Shown here in pieces: positions 1-7,263 of a stretch of 22,203 bases of DNA; within the stretch, counting starts at the first letter, position 1; every line of letters begins with the position of its first letter. This DNA is from JBCCHY01 sp039028495 (GTDB lineage Bacteria > Patescibacteriota > Saccharimonadia > Saccharimonadales > VXPC01). A program made the translations under genes and the position numbers. The stretch covers positions 1 to 22,203 of the forward strand of contig JBCCHY010000012.1 of assembly GCA_039028495.1 (NCBI GenBank), given 5' to 3'. Under the pieces are notes generated by a model, which saw only the letters and a list, made by a program, of their open reading frames with translations, ran no database searches and had not been told where the DNA came from.

Positions 1-10
1 AAATACTCTG

Positions 11-16
11 TATAAT
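11..16 (+). promoter_or_regulatory. -10 box TATAAT of a leaderless promoter
   Basis: A perfect TATAAT lies six bases before the ATG at 23, so transcription would start at or next to the A of the start codon. There is no room for a Shine-Dalgarno site. The -35 region is cut by the window edge. Inference: leaderless mRNA. Confidence 0.7.
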
Positions 17-22
17 ACGGCT

Positions 23-652
23 ATGAAGATTAGTTTTTATTTTGACCCAGTATGCCCATGGTGCTGGATGACGTCGCGGTGGATTAAACAGGTAGAGAAA
101 GAGCGCAACCTAGAAGTCTCGTGGGAGCCTATATCTCTACTGCTAAAAAATGGCGCTGAAGGCCCATACGGCGAATACTACAAGAGGACCGCCGAGATGC
201 TAGATGTTGTAGAGGCGGTCAAAGAGGCGGGTGAGATAGATAAAGTCGATACCCTATACACTGCTTTTGGGCTATCTGTGCATAAGCGTAGGTCAATCGC
301 AGCAGACGATTATGATGCAGGGGAAATAATCACTGCTTGTCTAAAGGAGGCAGGCCTGGATAGCAAATACGCTAGTGCAGCTGGTCAAGATAAATACCGT
401 AAGCTTGTAGAAGAAAGCACGAATAAGGGTCTCGAAATAGTTGGGGATGATGTAGGTACACCAATTATCTCTCTGTTATCAGCCCAAGGCAGTGAGATCG
501 GTCTTTTTGGGCCTGTGATCAGTGAATTACCTCCAACTACAGAGGAAGCGGTTCAATTATGGGATGCCTATATTACTTTTGCGGATAAACCTTATTTCTG
601 GGAGCTTAAGCGTACACGGGACGTGGGTGCCAACGTGGAGTCAACGTTTTAG
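23..652 (+). CDS. DsbA-fold oxidoreductase of the mycothiol-dependent nitroreductase (Rv2466c) type
   Basis: A 209-residue thioredoxin-fold protein without a signal peptide, so cytoplasmic. The N-terminus FDPVCPWCWMTSRW carries the active-site pair C11-P-W-C14 followed by the TSRW sequence typical of Rv2466c. The DVGTP segment supplies the cis-proline (P147), and the FGPV and FELKRTR-like C-terminus (WELKRTR) also match that family from end to end at the usual length. Rv2466c is known as a mycothiol-dependent reductase of electrophilic nitro compounds. Whether this organism makes mycothiol is not shown here. It is the first gene of a coupled run; the next ATG follows after three bases. The start is fixed by a -10 box only six bases upstream. 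Alternative: a generic FrnE/DsbA-like oxidoreductase. Confidence 0.85.
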   Translation: MKISFYFDPVCPWCWMTSRWIKQVEKERNLEVSWEPISLLLKNGAEGPYGEYYKRTAEMLDVVEAVKEAGEIDKVDTLYTAFGLSVHKRRSIAADDYDAGEIITACLKEAGLDSKYASAAGQDKYRKLVEESTNKGLEIVGDDVGTPIISLLSAQGSEIGLFGPVISELPPTTEEAVQLWDAYITFADKPYFWELKRTRDVGANVESTF

Positions 653-655
653 GGT

Positions 656-1339
656 ATGGAAAAGAGCCTGAACAAAGCATTGGCTAAAGGCATGAAGCAG
701 ATTACTACTAAGTATGCCTGGCTGCTTGTTATTATTGTTGGACTACTATGGATTACCGGCAATTTCTGGCCCTCAATAGTACCAGACAGCCTGAAAGAAT
801 TTATAGGGGTAAAACGAGTTAGCAGCCAAGAGGTCAGAGAAATTGTCGCAGGTGAGCTCAGCTCAGAGGCTCTTTTGTCTGAAGCAACACGCGAGTACAC
901 GGGCACATCATTAGTAAAAAAAGAGGGCGGCATACTAAACTGTGCCGGTGAAGAGCAACTAGTCGATAACGGTCGAGCTACAGCACGTGCTGTAGTAAGA
1001 GCAGATGGCATAAGTTATGAAGAGAAAGAAGACAAGGTTTATATAACTATTCCAGAGGCCGAACTGACAAGTGTTGATCTTGATGAGAACCTAGAAATAG
1101 TCAACAAGCGCAACCCATGTGTACGATTGGTGCAAGTATTCGGTGACGTAACAAGCGAGAGCGAGGTTCGCGTATTACTCAAAGACGAGATCACTGAACA
1201 AGCCGAACAAGACACGGAGATTTTCAAAGAAGCGGAGTGTACGGCTCTCTCCAACCTAAGCACAATACTTAATTCATCTGGAGTTGACAGCGACCAGCTG
1301 GTTGTTGGGTCAGCCAGTAAAGAACTGCAGTGCAACTAG
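656..1339 (+). CDS. Membrane-anchored DUF4230-like protein
   Basis: A 227-residue protein with a short basic N-terminus, one hydrophobic segment (about residues 20-40, YAWLLVIIVGLLWITGNFW) and a long polar remainder predicted outside the cytoplasm. The central part, with a charged strand followed by VYITIPEAEL and a Val/Asp-rich stretch, resembles DUF4230 proteins. That is a pattern judgement, not a search result. Cysteines near residues 95 and 155, plus two later ones, could form disulfides outside the cell. It begins three bases after the preceding stop and overlaps the next gene by ten bases, so it belongs to the same transcript. Function unknown. Confidence 0.75.
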   Translation: MEKSLNKALAKGMKQITTKYAWLLVIIVGLLWITGNFWPSIVPDSLKEFIGVKRVSSQEVREIVAGELSSEALLSEATREYTGTSLVKKEGGILNCAGEEQLVDNGRATARAVVRADGISYEEKEDKVYITIPEAELTSVDLDENLEIVNKRNPCVRLVQVFGDVTSESEVRVLLKDEITEQAEQDTEIFKEAECTALSNLSTILNSSGVDSDQLVVGSASKELQCN

Positions 1340-2043
1340 TAGGGGATGTTGAAAGACAGCTTGTGGTTACCATTGCTAGTTGTGCCGTGGGTTTAGCATT
1401 CCTTGTATCAAGGGTTGTTATTACTGGTGACTATGAGTATTGGTTTCTAGCTTGGAATGTATTTTTGGCTTTTATCCCTTGGCTGATTTCAGCATGGTTA
1501 CTAGCCAAGAAGACTCTTGGTGCTAGCAAGTGGATCTGGCTAATCTGCTGGCTATTATTCTTACCAAATACGTTTTATCTGGCGACTGACGTCATTCATC
1601 TGGCATACATCCAGAGTTCTGCTACAGAAAATGCAGCCACATTTTTGTCTGATCCTGACGTGTCAATTGTGCTGCTTGATAGTGTGATTGTGTTGCTTGG
1701 GGCCTGGGTCGGCTGGTTTTTAGGAGTTGCTTCTCTCAGGCATATTCATAAGACCCTCTCTACTCGTTTCAGCAGGGTAAAGACAGCGGTTATTATTGGA
1801 TTGATCACTCTAGCGTCTTCGTATGCAATTTATCTAGGTAGGATACTGAGGCTGAACAGCTGGGAGCTTGCAACTAATCCGCTGAGTTTAGTGGACGAAA
1901 TTGTTGGCAGCATTAGCGATCAGCGTGCTTTTGGGATTACTATGTTGTTTTTTGTAATGATAAGTATTGTCTACTGGTCCGTGGATATATTACTATTCAG
2001 TGGTGAGAGACCTAAAGCGCAGAGAAGCACAGCCAAGAAGTAG
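1330..2043 (+). CDS. DUF1361 family multi-span membrane protein
   Basis: A 237-residue protein with about six to seven hydrophobic segments. The block LAWNVFLAFIPWLIS followed by a W-rich span and LFLPNTFYLATDVIHL is the DUF1361 signature. The biochemical role of the family is unknown. The GTG at 1330 overlaps the preceding gene by ten bases. A second in-frame GTG at 1363 is possible, and neither start has a strong Shine-Dalgarno site, so the first eleven residues are uncertain. The C-terminus is basic and should be cytoplasmic. It sits between the DUF4230-like gene and the metalloprotease-like gene in one run. Confidence 0.85.
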   Translation: MQLVGDVERQLVVTIASCAVGLAFLVSRVVITGDYEYWFLAWNVFLAFIPWLISAWLLAKKTLGASKWIWLICWLLFLPNTFYLATDVIHLAYIQSSATENAATFLSDPDVSIVLLDSVIVLLGAWVGWFLGVASLRHIHKTLSTRFSRVKTAVIIGLITLASSYAIYLGRILRLNSWELATNPLSLVDEIVGSISDQRAFGITMLFFVMISIVYWSVDILLFSGERPKAQRSTAKK

Positions 2044-2059
2044 GCTTACCGCAGGATTC

Positions 2060-3268
2060 ATGGGCCTACTCGCCTTCATGCCGAATGCCACGCCCGTTAT
2101 TGATGAGCATACGGAGCTAAACCGGGCAGCTTTCTTTGGCCAAACTTTAGAGCAGAACATGGACCCTGGCGATATCGTCTATCATGAGCAGTTTAATGCT
2201 GGTGTACTACAGGGGGAGCTACCGGAAACATACAGCCAAGCAATAGATGGGCTACAAAGCATCCCTTTTATAGAAAGAGCTGTAAAAAACGGCTACATAT
2301 CAGGCGTGACGGTATCTCTGGCACCTAGCAGAGATTTTGAAAGCAATGCTCTTTTTGACGTAGAGCAGCAACATATCCATTACTTAATCAACCCTTGGAT
2401 TCTACCCGGTAGATTTCAGACGTACGGCGATCTCCAGTCGATGGGTATACACGAAGCTGCGCACGGAGTAACTTTAGAGTTATTAAAGCCAGTTTACAGG
2501 GGCTTTATTACAGACGATGAAGAGCTTACAGGCAGAATAGAGCATTTACGTGATTTGTGTACTGAGGTCAGATTTCACCAGTACGACAGGTTCTTTGTAG
2601 ATGTAAATGAATGGTATTCAGCTCAGCTGACCGACTCTGCAGGAAGCATCCGCTCAATAGCGGGTGAGCTAGAATCAGATTCTAGGCTACAGGTAGAGAT
2701 GTTGGCTGATATGCATGATAACTTTTCGGCAATGATGATGTCCGGAGCAATAACGCAGCGCCTCGTAACACTTTATGGTACTAGCTCTTGTATATCCCCA
2801 GGCGTAACAGAAGCAATGAACACACTCCTTCTAATAGACAACTTTTCACGCGTAAGTATAGATGAGCAGACGCAGGTGCAGATAAACGATGCCTCCCGAG
2901 ACCTCTTTGACATGGACACAAGTTTAGAAGAATCCTTAGACGAGCTGCACAGATGTTTTTCTGAAGATGCAGCAAGAATGGCTGCTGAGGGCGTAGAGCG
3001 TAAAGACATAGAGGCAGGGTGGCCATGGAGCTCCCTGTCTGAACATATGGCGTCAACTATCACAACATTAATCGTTCACCCAGAATACATCCCAGAATGC
3101 CTCTCTACCTTGGACGGAGAGACGGCAGATCTACATGCTAGATATGCTCTTGCACACCTCGACTTGCTGAAATATAGAGCTCCAGATATGTTTGCCGCGA
3201 TACTCGAGTCTAACCCCGGTGCCGCCCAGGCAATTGCTGATATGAGATTGTTTATTTTCCAGGGCTAA
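2060..3268 (+). CDS. Putative zincin-like metallopeptidase with an HEAAH motif
   Basis: A 402-residue soluble protein when started at the ATG at 2060, which has AGGA three bases upstream. The open frame reaches further back but only through the end of the DUF1361 gene, from a TTG. Residues 131-135 read H-E-A-A-H inside SMGIHEAAHGVTLELL, the HExxH zinc-binding and catalytic helix of zincins. The segment just before it (HYLINPWILPG) could be the substrate-side strand. A third ligand is not certain; acidic helices follow within 60 residues. No signal peptide or membrane segment is visible, unlike most secreted zincins. I do not recognise a named peptidase family. The substrate is unknown. It is the last gene of the first run. 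Confidence 0.65.
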   Translation: MGLLAFMPNATPVIDEHTELNRAAFFGQTLEQNMDPGDIVYHEQFNAGVLQGELPETYSQAIDGLQSIPFIERAVKNGYISGVTVSLAPSRDFESNALFDVEQQHIHYLINPWILPGRFQTYGDLQSMGIHEAAHGVTLELLKPVYRGFITDDEELTGRIEHLRDLCTEVRFHQYDRFFVDVNEWYSAQLTDSAGSIRSIAGELESDSRLQVEMLADMHDNFSAMMMSGAITQRLVTLYGTSSCISPGVTEAMNTLLLIDNFSRVSIDEQTQVQINDASRDLFDMDTSLEESLDELHRCFSEDAARMAAEGVERKDIEAGWPWSSLSEHMASTITTLIVHPEYIPECLSTLDGETADLHARYALAHLDLLKYRAPDMFAAILESNPGAAQAIADMRLFIFQG

Positions 3269-3292
3269 CACACCGGGATGCATAGCGAGAAA

Positions 3293-3301
3293 TGTTATAA
3301 T
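3293..3301 (+). promoter_or_regulatory. Extended -10 promoter (TGtTATAAT)
   Basis: TG, one base, then a perfect TATAAT, ending ten bases before the ATG at 3312. No Shine-Dalgarno site fits in between. It starts the DUF1801-ABC exporter transcript, separate from the run upstream. Confidence 0.75.
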
Positions 3302-3311
3302 TTCATCAGTT

Positions 3312-3737
3312 ATGACCGCCAGCAAAAACAAAACAACACCGACTGACAAAAAAGTGTCAGAGTTCCTGGCAACAGTGGAGAGTCAAAAGCGTCGGGATGA
3401 TGCCGATGTGCTCATCAAGCTATTCTCTGATATTAGTGGGCATCCACCAGTCATGTGGGGTCCAAGCATTATTGGTTTTGGTAATTACCACTACATCTAT
3501 GAGTCAGGTCGTGAGGGTGATATGCCAGAGATCGGGTTATCACCGCGCAAAAGTTCGCTTGTGCTCTATATCTACGCTGGCTTTGATGGTGGGGAACAAT
3601 ATAAAAAATCTCTCGGGAAAGTACGCGTAAGCAAAGCCTGCGTCTACGTTAATAAACTCGAAGATATCAGTATGGATACGCTTAAAGAATTCAGCAGCGA
3701 ATCCATCAAGTATCTGCGCGAGGACGGCTGGCAATGA
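3312..3737 (+). CDS. DUF1801 (YdhG-like) protein
   Basis: A 141-residue cytoplasmic protein. The sequence KRRDDADVLIKLF, then PVMWGPSIIGFGNYHY, YESGREGDMPEIGLSPRK and LYIYAGFDG is the complete DUF1801 pattern, and the length matches the single-domain family. The biochemical function is not established for this family. The start is set by an extended -10 box ten bases upstream. Its stop codon overlaps the ATG of the ABC ATPase (ATGA, four bases), so the two are translationally coupled. Confidence 0.9.
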   Translation: MTASKNKTTPTDKKVSEFLATVESQKRRDDADVLIKLFSDISGHPPVMWGPSIIGFGNYHYIYESGREGDMPEIGLSPRKSSLVLYIYAGFDGGEQYKKSLGKVRVSKACVYVNKLEDISMDTLKEFSSESIKYLREDGWQ

Positions 3738-4672
3738 AAACAGACATAGCAATTGACGTCAAAGGCCTACATAAGTCATATGGTGACAATAAGGTACTCA
3801 AGGGCTTAAGCTTCAGCGTTAATAGAGGCACAATATTCTCATTGCTTGGTCCTAATGGCGCCGGTAAGACGACGACCGTTCGCATTCTAAGTACACTACT
3901 TAAACCTGATAAGGGCCAGGTTAGCGTGGAGGGTCATGATGTCATGGCTCAGGCAGAAGCAGTACGAGCAAGCATAGGTCTGACCGGCCAATCGGCGGCA
4001 GTTGACGAGCTACTAACTGGCCGCGAGAATCTGGTAATGATGGGTAGGCTGTATAGGCTAACTAAGGCGAGTGCAACTGCCAGAGCGCAGCAGTTACTTG
4101 AGGAGTTTGACCTAGCCCAAGCAGCTGATAACAAGACTAGTACATACTCAGGTGGCATGCGCCGCCGGCTAGACCTAGCTGTTAGTCTAATAGCTGAGCC
4201 GCCAGTAATTTTCTTGGACGAACCAACTACTGGCCTTGATCCACGTTCACGTCTGGTCATGTGGGGTATCATCGAGCAGCTCAAAGCCAAAGGCTCGACT
4301 ATCTTGCTTACAACACAGTATCTAGAGGAGGCCGACCAACTGGCTGATCGCATTATCTTGATTGATGACGGTGTAGTTAAGGCAGAGGGCACGCCCAAGC
4401 AGCTCAAGAGCAAAGTAGGCCGCGACCGGCTAGTATTGACCTTTAGGACTAGCCCTGAGCTCGAGCAGGCGAATATAGCACTAGGCCGCAAGGTATCAGA
4501 CCTTGACCAGGAGCAAAGGCAGTTGACTATTATGATCAAGGGTAGTGGCCAAGACGTCGGAGCGGTATTGAAAAAGCTGGACGATGCTAACGTGTCAATT
4601 GCCTCGATGGAGATTGCCAAGCCAACACTAGACGATGTTTTCCTCAATATAACTGACAAGGGTGGTAAGTAA
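3734..4672 (+). CDS. ABC exporter ATPase, DrrA (daunorubicin resistance) type
   Basis: A 312-residue ATP-binding subunit that would power the permease encoded next. Walker A GPNGAGKTT at residues 39-47, signature SGGMRRR at 139-145, Walker B VIFLDEP at 158-164 and D-loop TGLDP are all intact. The switch region reads TTQYLEEAD, with Gln where most ABC proteins have His; this is characteristic of the DrrA group. The roughly 70-residue C-terminal extension with an accessory beta domain also fits DrrA. It overlaps the upstream gene by four bases and shares one base (TAATG) with the permease gene. Substrate cannot be read from sequence; drugs, lipids or glycolipids are known for this group. Confidence 0.93.
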   Translation: MKTDIAIDVKGLHKSYGDNKVLKGLSFSVNRGTIFSLLGPNGAGKTTTVRILSTLLKPDKGQVSVEGHDVMAQAEAVRASIGLTGQSAAVDELLTGRENLVMMGRLYRLTKASATARAQQLLEEFDLAQAADNKTSTYSGGMRRRLDLAVSLIAEPPVIFLDEPTTGLDPRSRLVMWGIIEQLKAKGSTILLTTQYLEEADQLADRIILIDDGVVKAEGTPKQLKSKVGRDRLVLTFRTSPELEQANIALGRKVSDLDQEQRQLTIMIKGSGQDVGAVLKKLDDANVSIASMEIAKPTLDDVFLNITDKGGK

Positions 4673-5478
4673 TGGCCAAACTAGAGTACGTAGAGCGCGG
4701 GCCGCTCATGGATCTAGCAGTTGATTCGTGGTTAATGATCAAGCGTAGTACGACCCATATCATCCGTAATCTTGATCAATTGCTTGGAGCGTTTTTTTCA
4801 CCAATTATGTTCTTGGTGCTATTTGCTTCAGTGTTTGGTGGGTCTATTGAGCAAGCCCTACCAGAGGGCGTGACATATGTTAATTTCCTGATGGCAGGCA
4901 TCATTGTCCAAACCGTCGCCTTTGGGTCTAGTACGACGGCAATTGCGGTCACAACTGATCTCAAAAAGGGCATTGTTGATAGATTCCGCTCACTGCCGAT
5001 GGCTAATCTCGCAGTGCTCAATGGTCATGTTGTATCCGACATATTCAGAAATACTATCTCAACAGTAGTCATGATAGTAGCCGGCTTAGCCATAGGATTT
5101 AGACCAGAGGCCGGACTAGCAGGGTGGTTTGGTATAGTTGGATTGCTGCTACTGTTTACATTCACGTTCTCGTGGCTATCAGCAATTATTGGAGTACTTG
5201 CTCGGAGTGTTGAGGCAGTACAATGGTTAACATTTGTGATCATCTTCCCGCTCACATTTGCTTCTAGTGCGTTTACTCCTACCGATGGCATGGGTAAATA
5301 CCTGCGCTATTTTGCCGAGAATCAACCAATTACTGAGGTTGTCGAAGCGGTGCGGGCACTTATACTGGGTCAACCTGTAGGCGATCACGCCTGGAAGGCA
5401 GTCCTCTGGTGTGTATTGCTACTAGCCTTAGCTATCCCGCTCGCTTCGAGGCTATTCAAAAATAAAACTAGTCAATAG
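4672..5478 (+). CDS. ABC-2 type permease, DrrB type
   Basis: A 268-residue membrane subunit with about six hydrophobic spans and an N-terminal amphipathic stretch (DSWLMIKRSTTHIIRNLDQL) typical of ABC-2 permeases of the DrrB group. The conserved cytoplasmic segment TDLKKGIVDRFRSLPM and the periplasmic ENQPITEVVEAVRAL motif are both present. Its ATG overlaps the ATPase stop by one base, so the pair is coupled and forms a half-transporter dimer exporter. The C-terminus ends in a basic tail. It converges with a minus-strand gene only nine bases away. Confidence 0.92.
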   Translation: MAKLEYVERGPLMDLAVDSWLMIKRSTTHIIRNLDQLLGAFFSPIMFLVLFASVFGGSIEQALPEGVTYVNFLMAGIIVQTVAFGSSTTAIAVTTDLKKGIVDRFRSLPMANLAVLNGHVVSDIFRNTISTVVMIVAGLAIGFRPEAGLAGWFGIVGLLLLFTFTFSWLSAIIGVLARSVEAVQWLTFVIIFPLTFASSAFTPTDGMGKYLRYFAENQPITEVVEAVRALILGQPVGDHAWKAVLWCVLLLALAIPLASRLFKNKTSQ

Positions 5479-5487
5479 TCTCAAACC

Positions 5488-5769
5488 CTAAACGACGCCG
5501 TAGAAGCCTTCGAGTAGTTTGTAGACGATGTAGGCTGGCCAGACGAGAGCCTTTAAGACACCTGTCAGTACAGATCCAAAACCGTCCGCATACTGCATCC
5601 AGTAGATTAGGGCACCGATAAAGCCGACAAAATACAGACCGCTGCCTCCGTGACTGCTAGATGATTTAGATTTGGATTTCTTGTTATCTGACTCGTCATT
5701 ACACATCGCTACCACTTTAGCGACCATGTCTTTGATTTCGTCTTCTGTAGTTTTCTTTTTTGCTGCCAT
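5488..5769 (-). CDS. Small membrane protein, unknown
   Basis: A 93-residue protein with a charged, lysine/serine-rich N-terminal half (an amphipathic helix, residues 1-28, then KSKSKSSSS) and a hydrophobic half with one or two spans (SGLYFVGFIGALIYWM and VLKALVWPAYIVYKLLEGFYGVV). I do not recognise a named family. A TATAAT box lies at 5800-5805 on this strand and an AAGAGGAG ribosome-binding site at 5777-5784, seven bases before the ATG, so expression as a leadered single-gene transcript is well supported. Confidence 0.7.
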   Translation of the reverse strand: MAAKKKTTEDEIKDMVAKVVAMCNDESDNKKSKSKSSSSHGGSGLYFVGFIGALIYWMQYADGFGSVLTGVLKALVWPAYIVYKLLEGFYGVV

Positions 5770-5799
5770 TGATCAACTCCTCTTAACCTTTACACATTC

Positions 5800-5805
5800 A
5801 TTATA
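5800..5805 (-). promoter_or_regulatory. -10 box TATAAT of the small membrane protein gene
   Basis: A perfect TATAAT on the minus strand, 30 bases before the ATG at 5769, with AAGAGGAG in the leader. This is the leadered promoter class of the window. Confidence 0.65.
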
Positions 5806-5810
5806 CGACG

Positions 5811-6392
5811 TTAGTCCAGTACATTGCTTAGCTGAGCTTGTAGCTCGGGTATTACTTCGTTCTCGAACCATGGGTTTTTCTTGAACCAGCGGAAGTTAAG
5901 TGGTGATGGATGAACTATTGGGAAATACTCAGGTAAATAGTCTCCATACGTTCTAACCGTCTCTGTCAGGTTTCGTTTGGCGGCTTCGCCTAAATAGTAC
6001 TTCTGAGCATATTGACCTACGAGTATGATCAGTTTTACATTTGGCATTTGCATGAGAATCCGCGGGTGCCACACGCCAGCGAAATCTTTTCTGGGTGGTA
6101 GGTCGCCACTTTTACCCTTGCCTGGGTAGTAGAAGTCCATGGGCAGTAGTGAGATGATTTTTTCATCATAGAACTCATCGTCACTGACACCCAGCCACTC
6201 ACGCAGTTTTTCGCCGCTTTTGTCACCCCACGGAATCATGCTCTCCTGGGCTTTCGTGCCTGGGGCTTGTCCTATGATGACTACTTGTGCGCTAGGGTGA
6301 GCCCTGAATAGAGGCCGCCAGCCCTTGTTGAGAGCCCAGGCATTACTTGGGTGCTCAGCTATTTCATGTCTGAGACTGTCTATATCTGACAG
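5811..6392 (-). CDS. Uracil-DNA glycosylase family protein, apparent CTG start
   Basis: Predicted 193-residue DNA-repair enzyme that removes uracil from DNA. The first in-frame ATG (6239) would discard catalytic motif GQAPGT, which lies upstream at residues 41-46 of the longer frame; the second motif HPSPLNFRWFKKNPWFE is near residue 161. The upstream frame (EHPSNAWALNKGWRPLF then VVIIGQAPGTKAQES) is well conserved family sequence, so it is real coding. Between the fabI stop and residue 52 there is no in-frame ATG, GTG or TTG; the codon right after the fabI TAA is CTG, which gives the expected N-terminal length. A G-rich stretch at the end of fabI could serve as ribosome-binding site. No cysteine occurs, so there is no iron-sulfur cluster, unlike family 4/5 enzymes. 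Coupled to fabI. Confidence 0.85.
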   Translation of the reverse strand: MSDIDSLRHEIAEHPSNAWALNKGWRPLFRAHPSAQVVIIGQAPGTKAQESMIPWGDKSGEKLREWLGVSDDEFYDEKIISLLPMDFYYPGKGKSGDLPPRKDFAGVWHPRILMQMPNVKLIILVGQYAQKYYLGEAAKRNLTETVRTYGDYLPEYFPIVHPSPLNFRWFKKNPWFENEVIPELQAQLSNVLD

Positions 6393-7205
6393 TTAAGCCC
6401 CCACCGCGTGGTAGCCGCCGTCAACGTGTATGATCTCACCACTTGTTGCATCTATTAAGTCAGACAATAGCGCAACAGTTGTTTTTCCAACCGATGCTTG
6501 ACCCTTCAAGTCCCATCCAAGTGGCGCTTTATCTGACCAACCATCCGCAAGCTCGCTAAAGCCTTCGATTTTGGTGGCAGCAGTAGTTCTAAGCGGTCCA
6601 GCCGAGATAAGATTGGACCTAATACCCTTCGTACCGAGCTCCAAAGCTAAGTTTCTATTAACAGCCTCTAAGGCAGCCTTTGCAACATTCATCCATGAGT
6701 AGACAGGCCAAGCGACAGTTGCGTCAAAGTCATAACCTACTATTGAGGCACCTTCTTTCATTAGTGGCGATACGGCGTTAGCCAGTACTTGTAATGACAC
6801 GGCTGAAGTCTGTATACCTGCGGCTATCCCTCCGTCCGTATTATCTATATCGTCGGATGTTTTCTCACCGTGCCATGTAGCAGACATAAAGGTATCTGGA
6901 CCTAGAGTTGATTGAGGGGTGAAACCTATTGAGTGAACTGCACCGTGTACTTCATCCCAGCCAATTGCTCTAATTTCTTTTGTTAAATTTGCTGCAGCTT
7001 CAGGGTGTGTGGCGTCAAATTCAAGAATCTGTTGATTGCCATCCAATGACCGTGATGCTCTATCTGTTAATTTCGCTGCTCTTCCAAAACTAGTAAGAGC
7101 CACTGTCCCTCCGTGCTCGATAATAGCCTGTGCAGCGTGGTAGGCAATTGAGTCTTTAGTCATCACTCCGGTGACGATTACATTTTTACCTTCTAGTAAC
7201 TTCAT
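6393..7205 (-). CDS. fabI: Enoyl-ACP reductase, InhA-like
   Basis: A 270-residue short-chain-dehydrogenase-type enoyl reductase that uses NADH to reduce the enoyl-ACP double bond, the last step of each fatty-acid elongation round. The N-terminus LEGKNVIVTGVMTKDSIA is the FabI nucleotide-binding motif. The catalytic pair Y169 and K176 lies in VYSWMNVAKAALE, as in InhA (YNWMTVAK). Further matches are VHSIGF, SNLISAGPLRT and the C-terminal GEIIHVDGGYHAVGA. The overall wording is closest to actinobacterial InhA-type proteins. A loop of about ten extra residues (HGEKTSDDIDNTDGG, about 112-126) sits before the substrate-binding helix. An AAGGAG site precedes the ATG. No other fatty-acid gene is nearby; the coupled neighbour is a DNA glycosylase. 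Confidence 0.93.
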   Translation of the reverse strand: MKLLEGKNVIVTGVMTKDSIAYHAAQAIIEHGGTVALTSFGRAAKLTDRASRSLDGNQQILEFDATHPEAAANLTKEIRAIGWDEVHGAVHSIGFTPQSTLGPDTFMSATWHGEKTSDDIDNTDGGIAAGIQTSAVSLQVLANAVSPLMKEGASIVGYDFDATVAWPVYSWMNVAKAALEAVNRNLALELGTKGIRSNLISAGPLRTTAATKIEGFSELADGWSDKAPLGWDLKGQASVGKTTVALLSDLIDATSGEIIHVDGGYHAVGA

Positions 7206-7233
7206 TCTAACTCCTTATTTCTATAGAAAATAC

Positions 7234-7239
7234 AGAATA
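7234..7239 (-). promoter_or_regulatory. Possible -10 box (TATTCT) of fabI
   Basis: TATTCT on the minus strand 28 bases before the fabI ATG, with AAGGAG in the leader. One mismatch to consensus and no clear -35, so moderate support only. Confidence 0.4.
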
Positions 7240-7263
7240 CCCTGAGGGACGGCAAGCACAAGC

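Noticed and set aside
1967..2059. N-terminal extension of the HEAAH protein from a TTG
   Set aside because: It overlaps the end of the DUF1361 gene in another frame and has no ribosome-binding site; the ATG at 2060 is preferred.
3949..4659. Long antisense open frame (236 codons) opposite the ABC ATPase
   Set aside because: Serine/arginine-rich shadow of a well-conserved ATPase gene with no promoter or family match.
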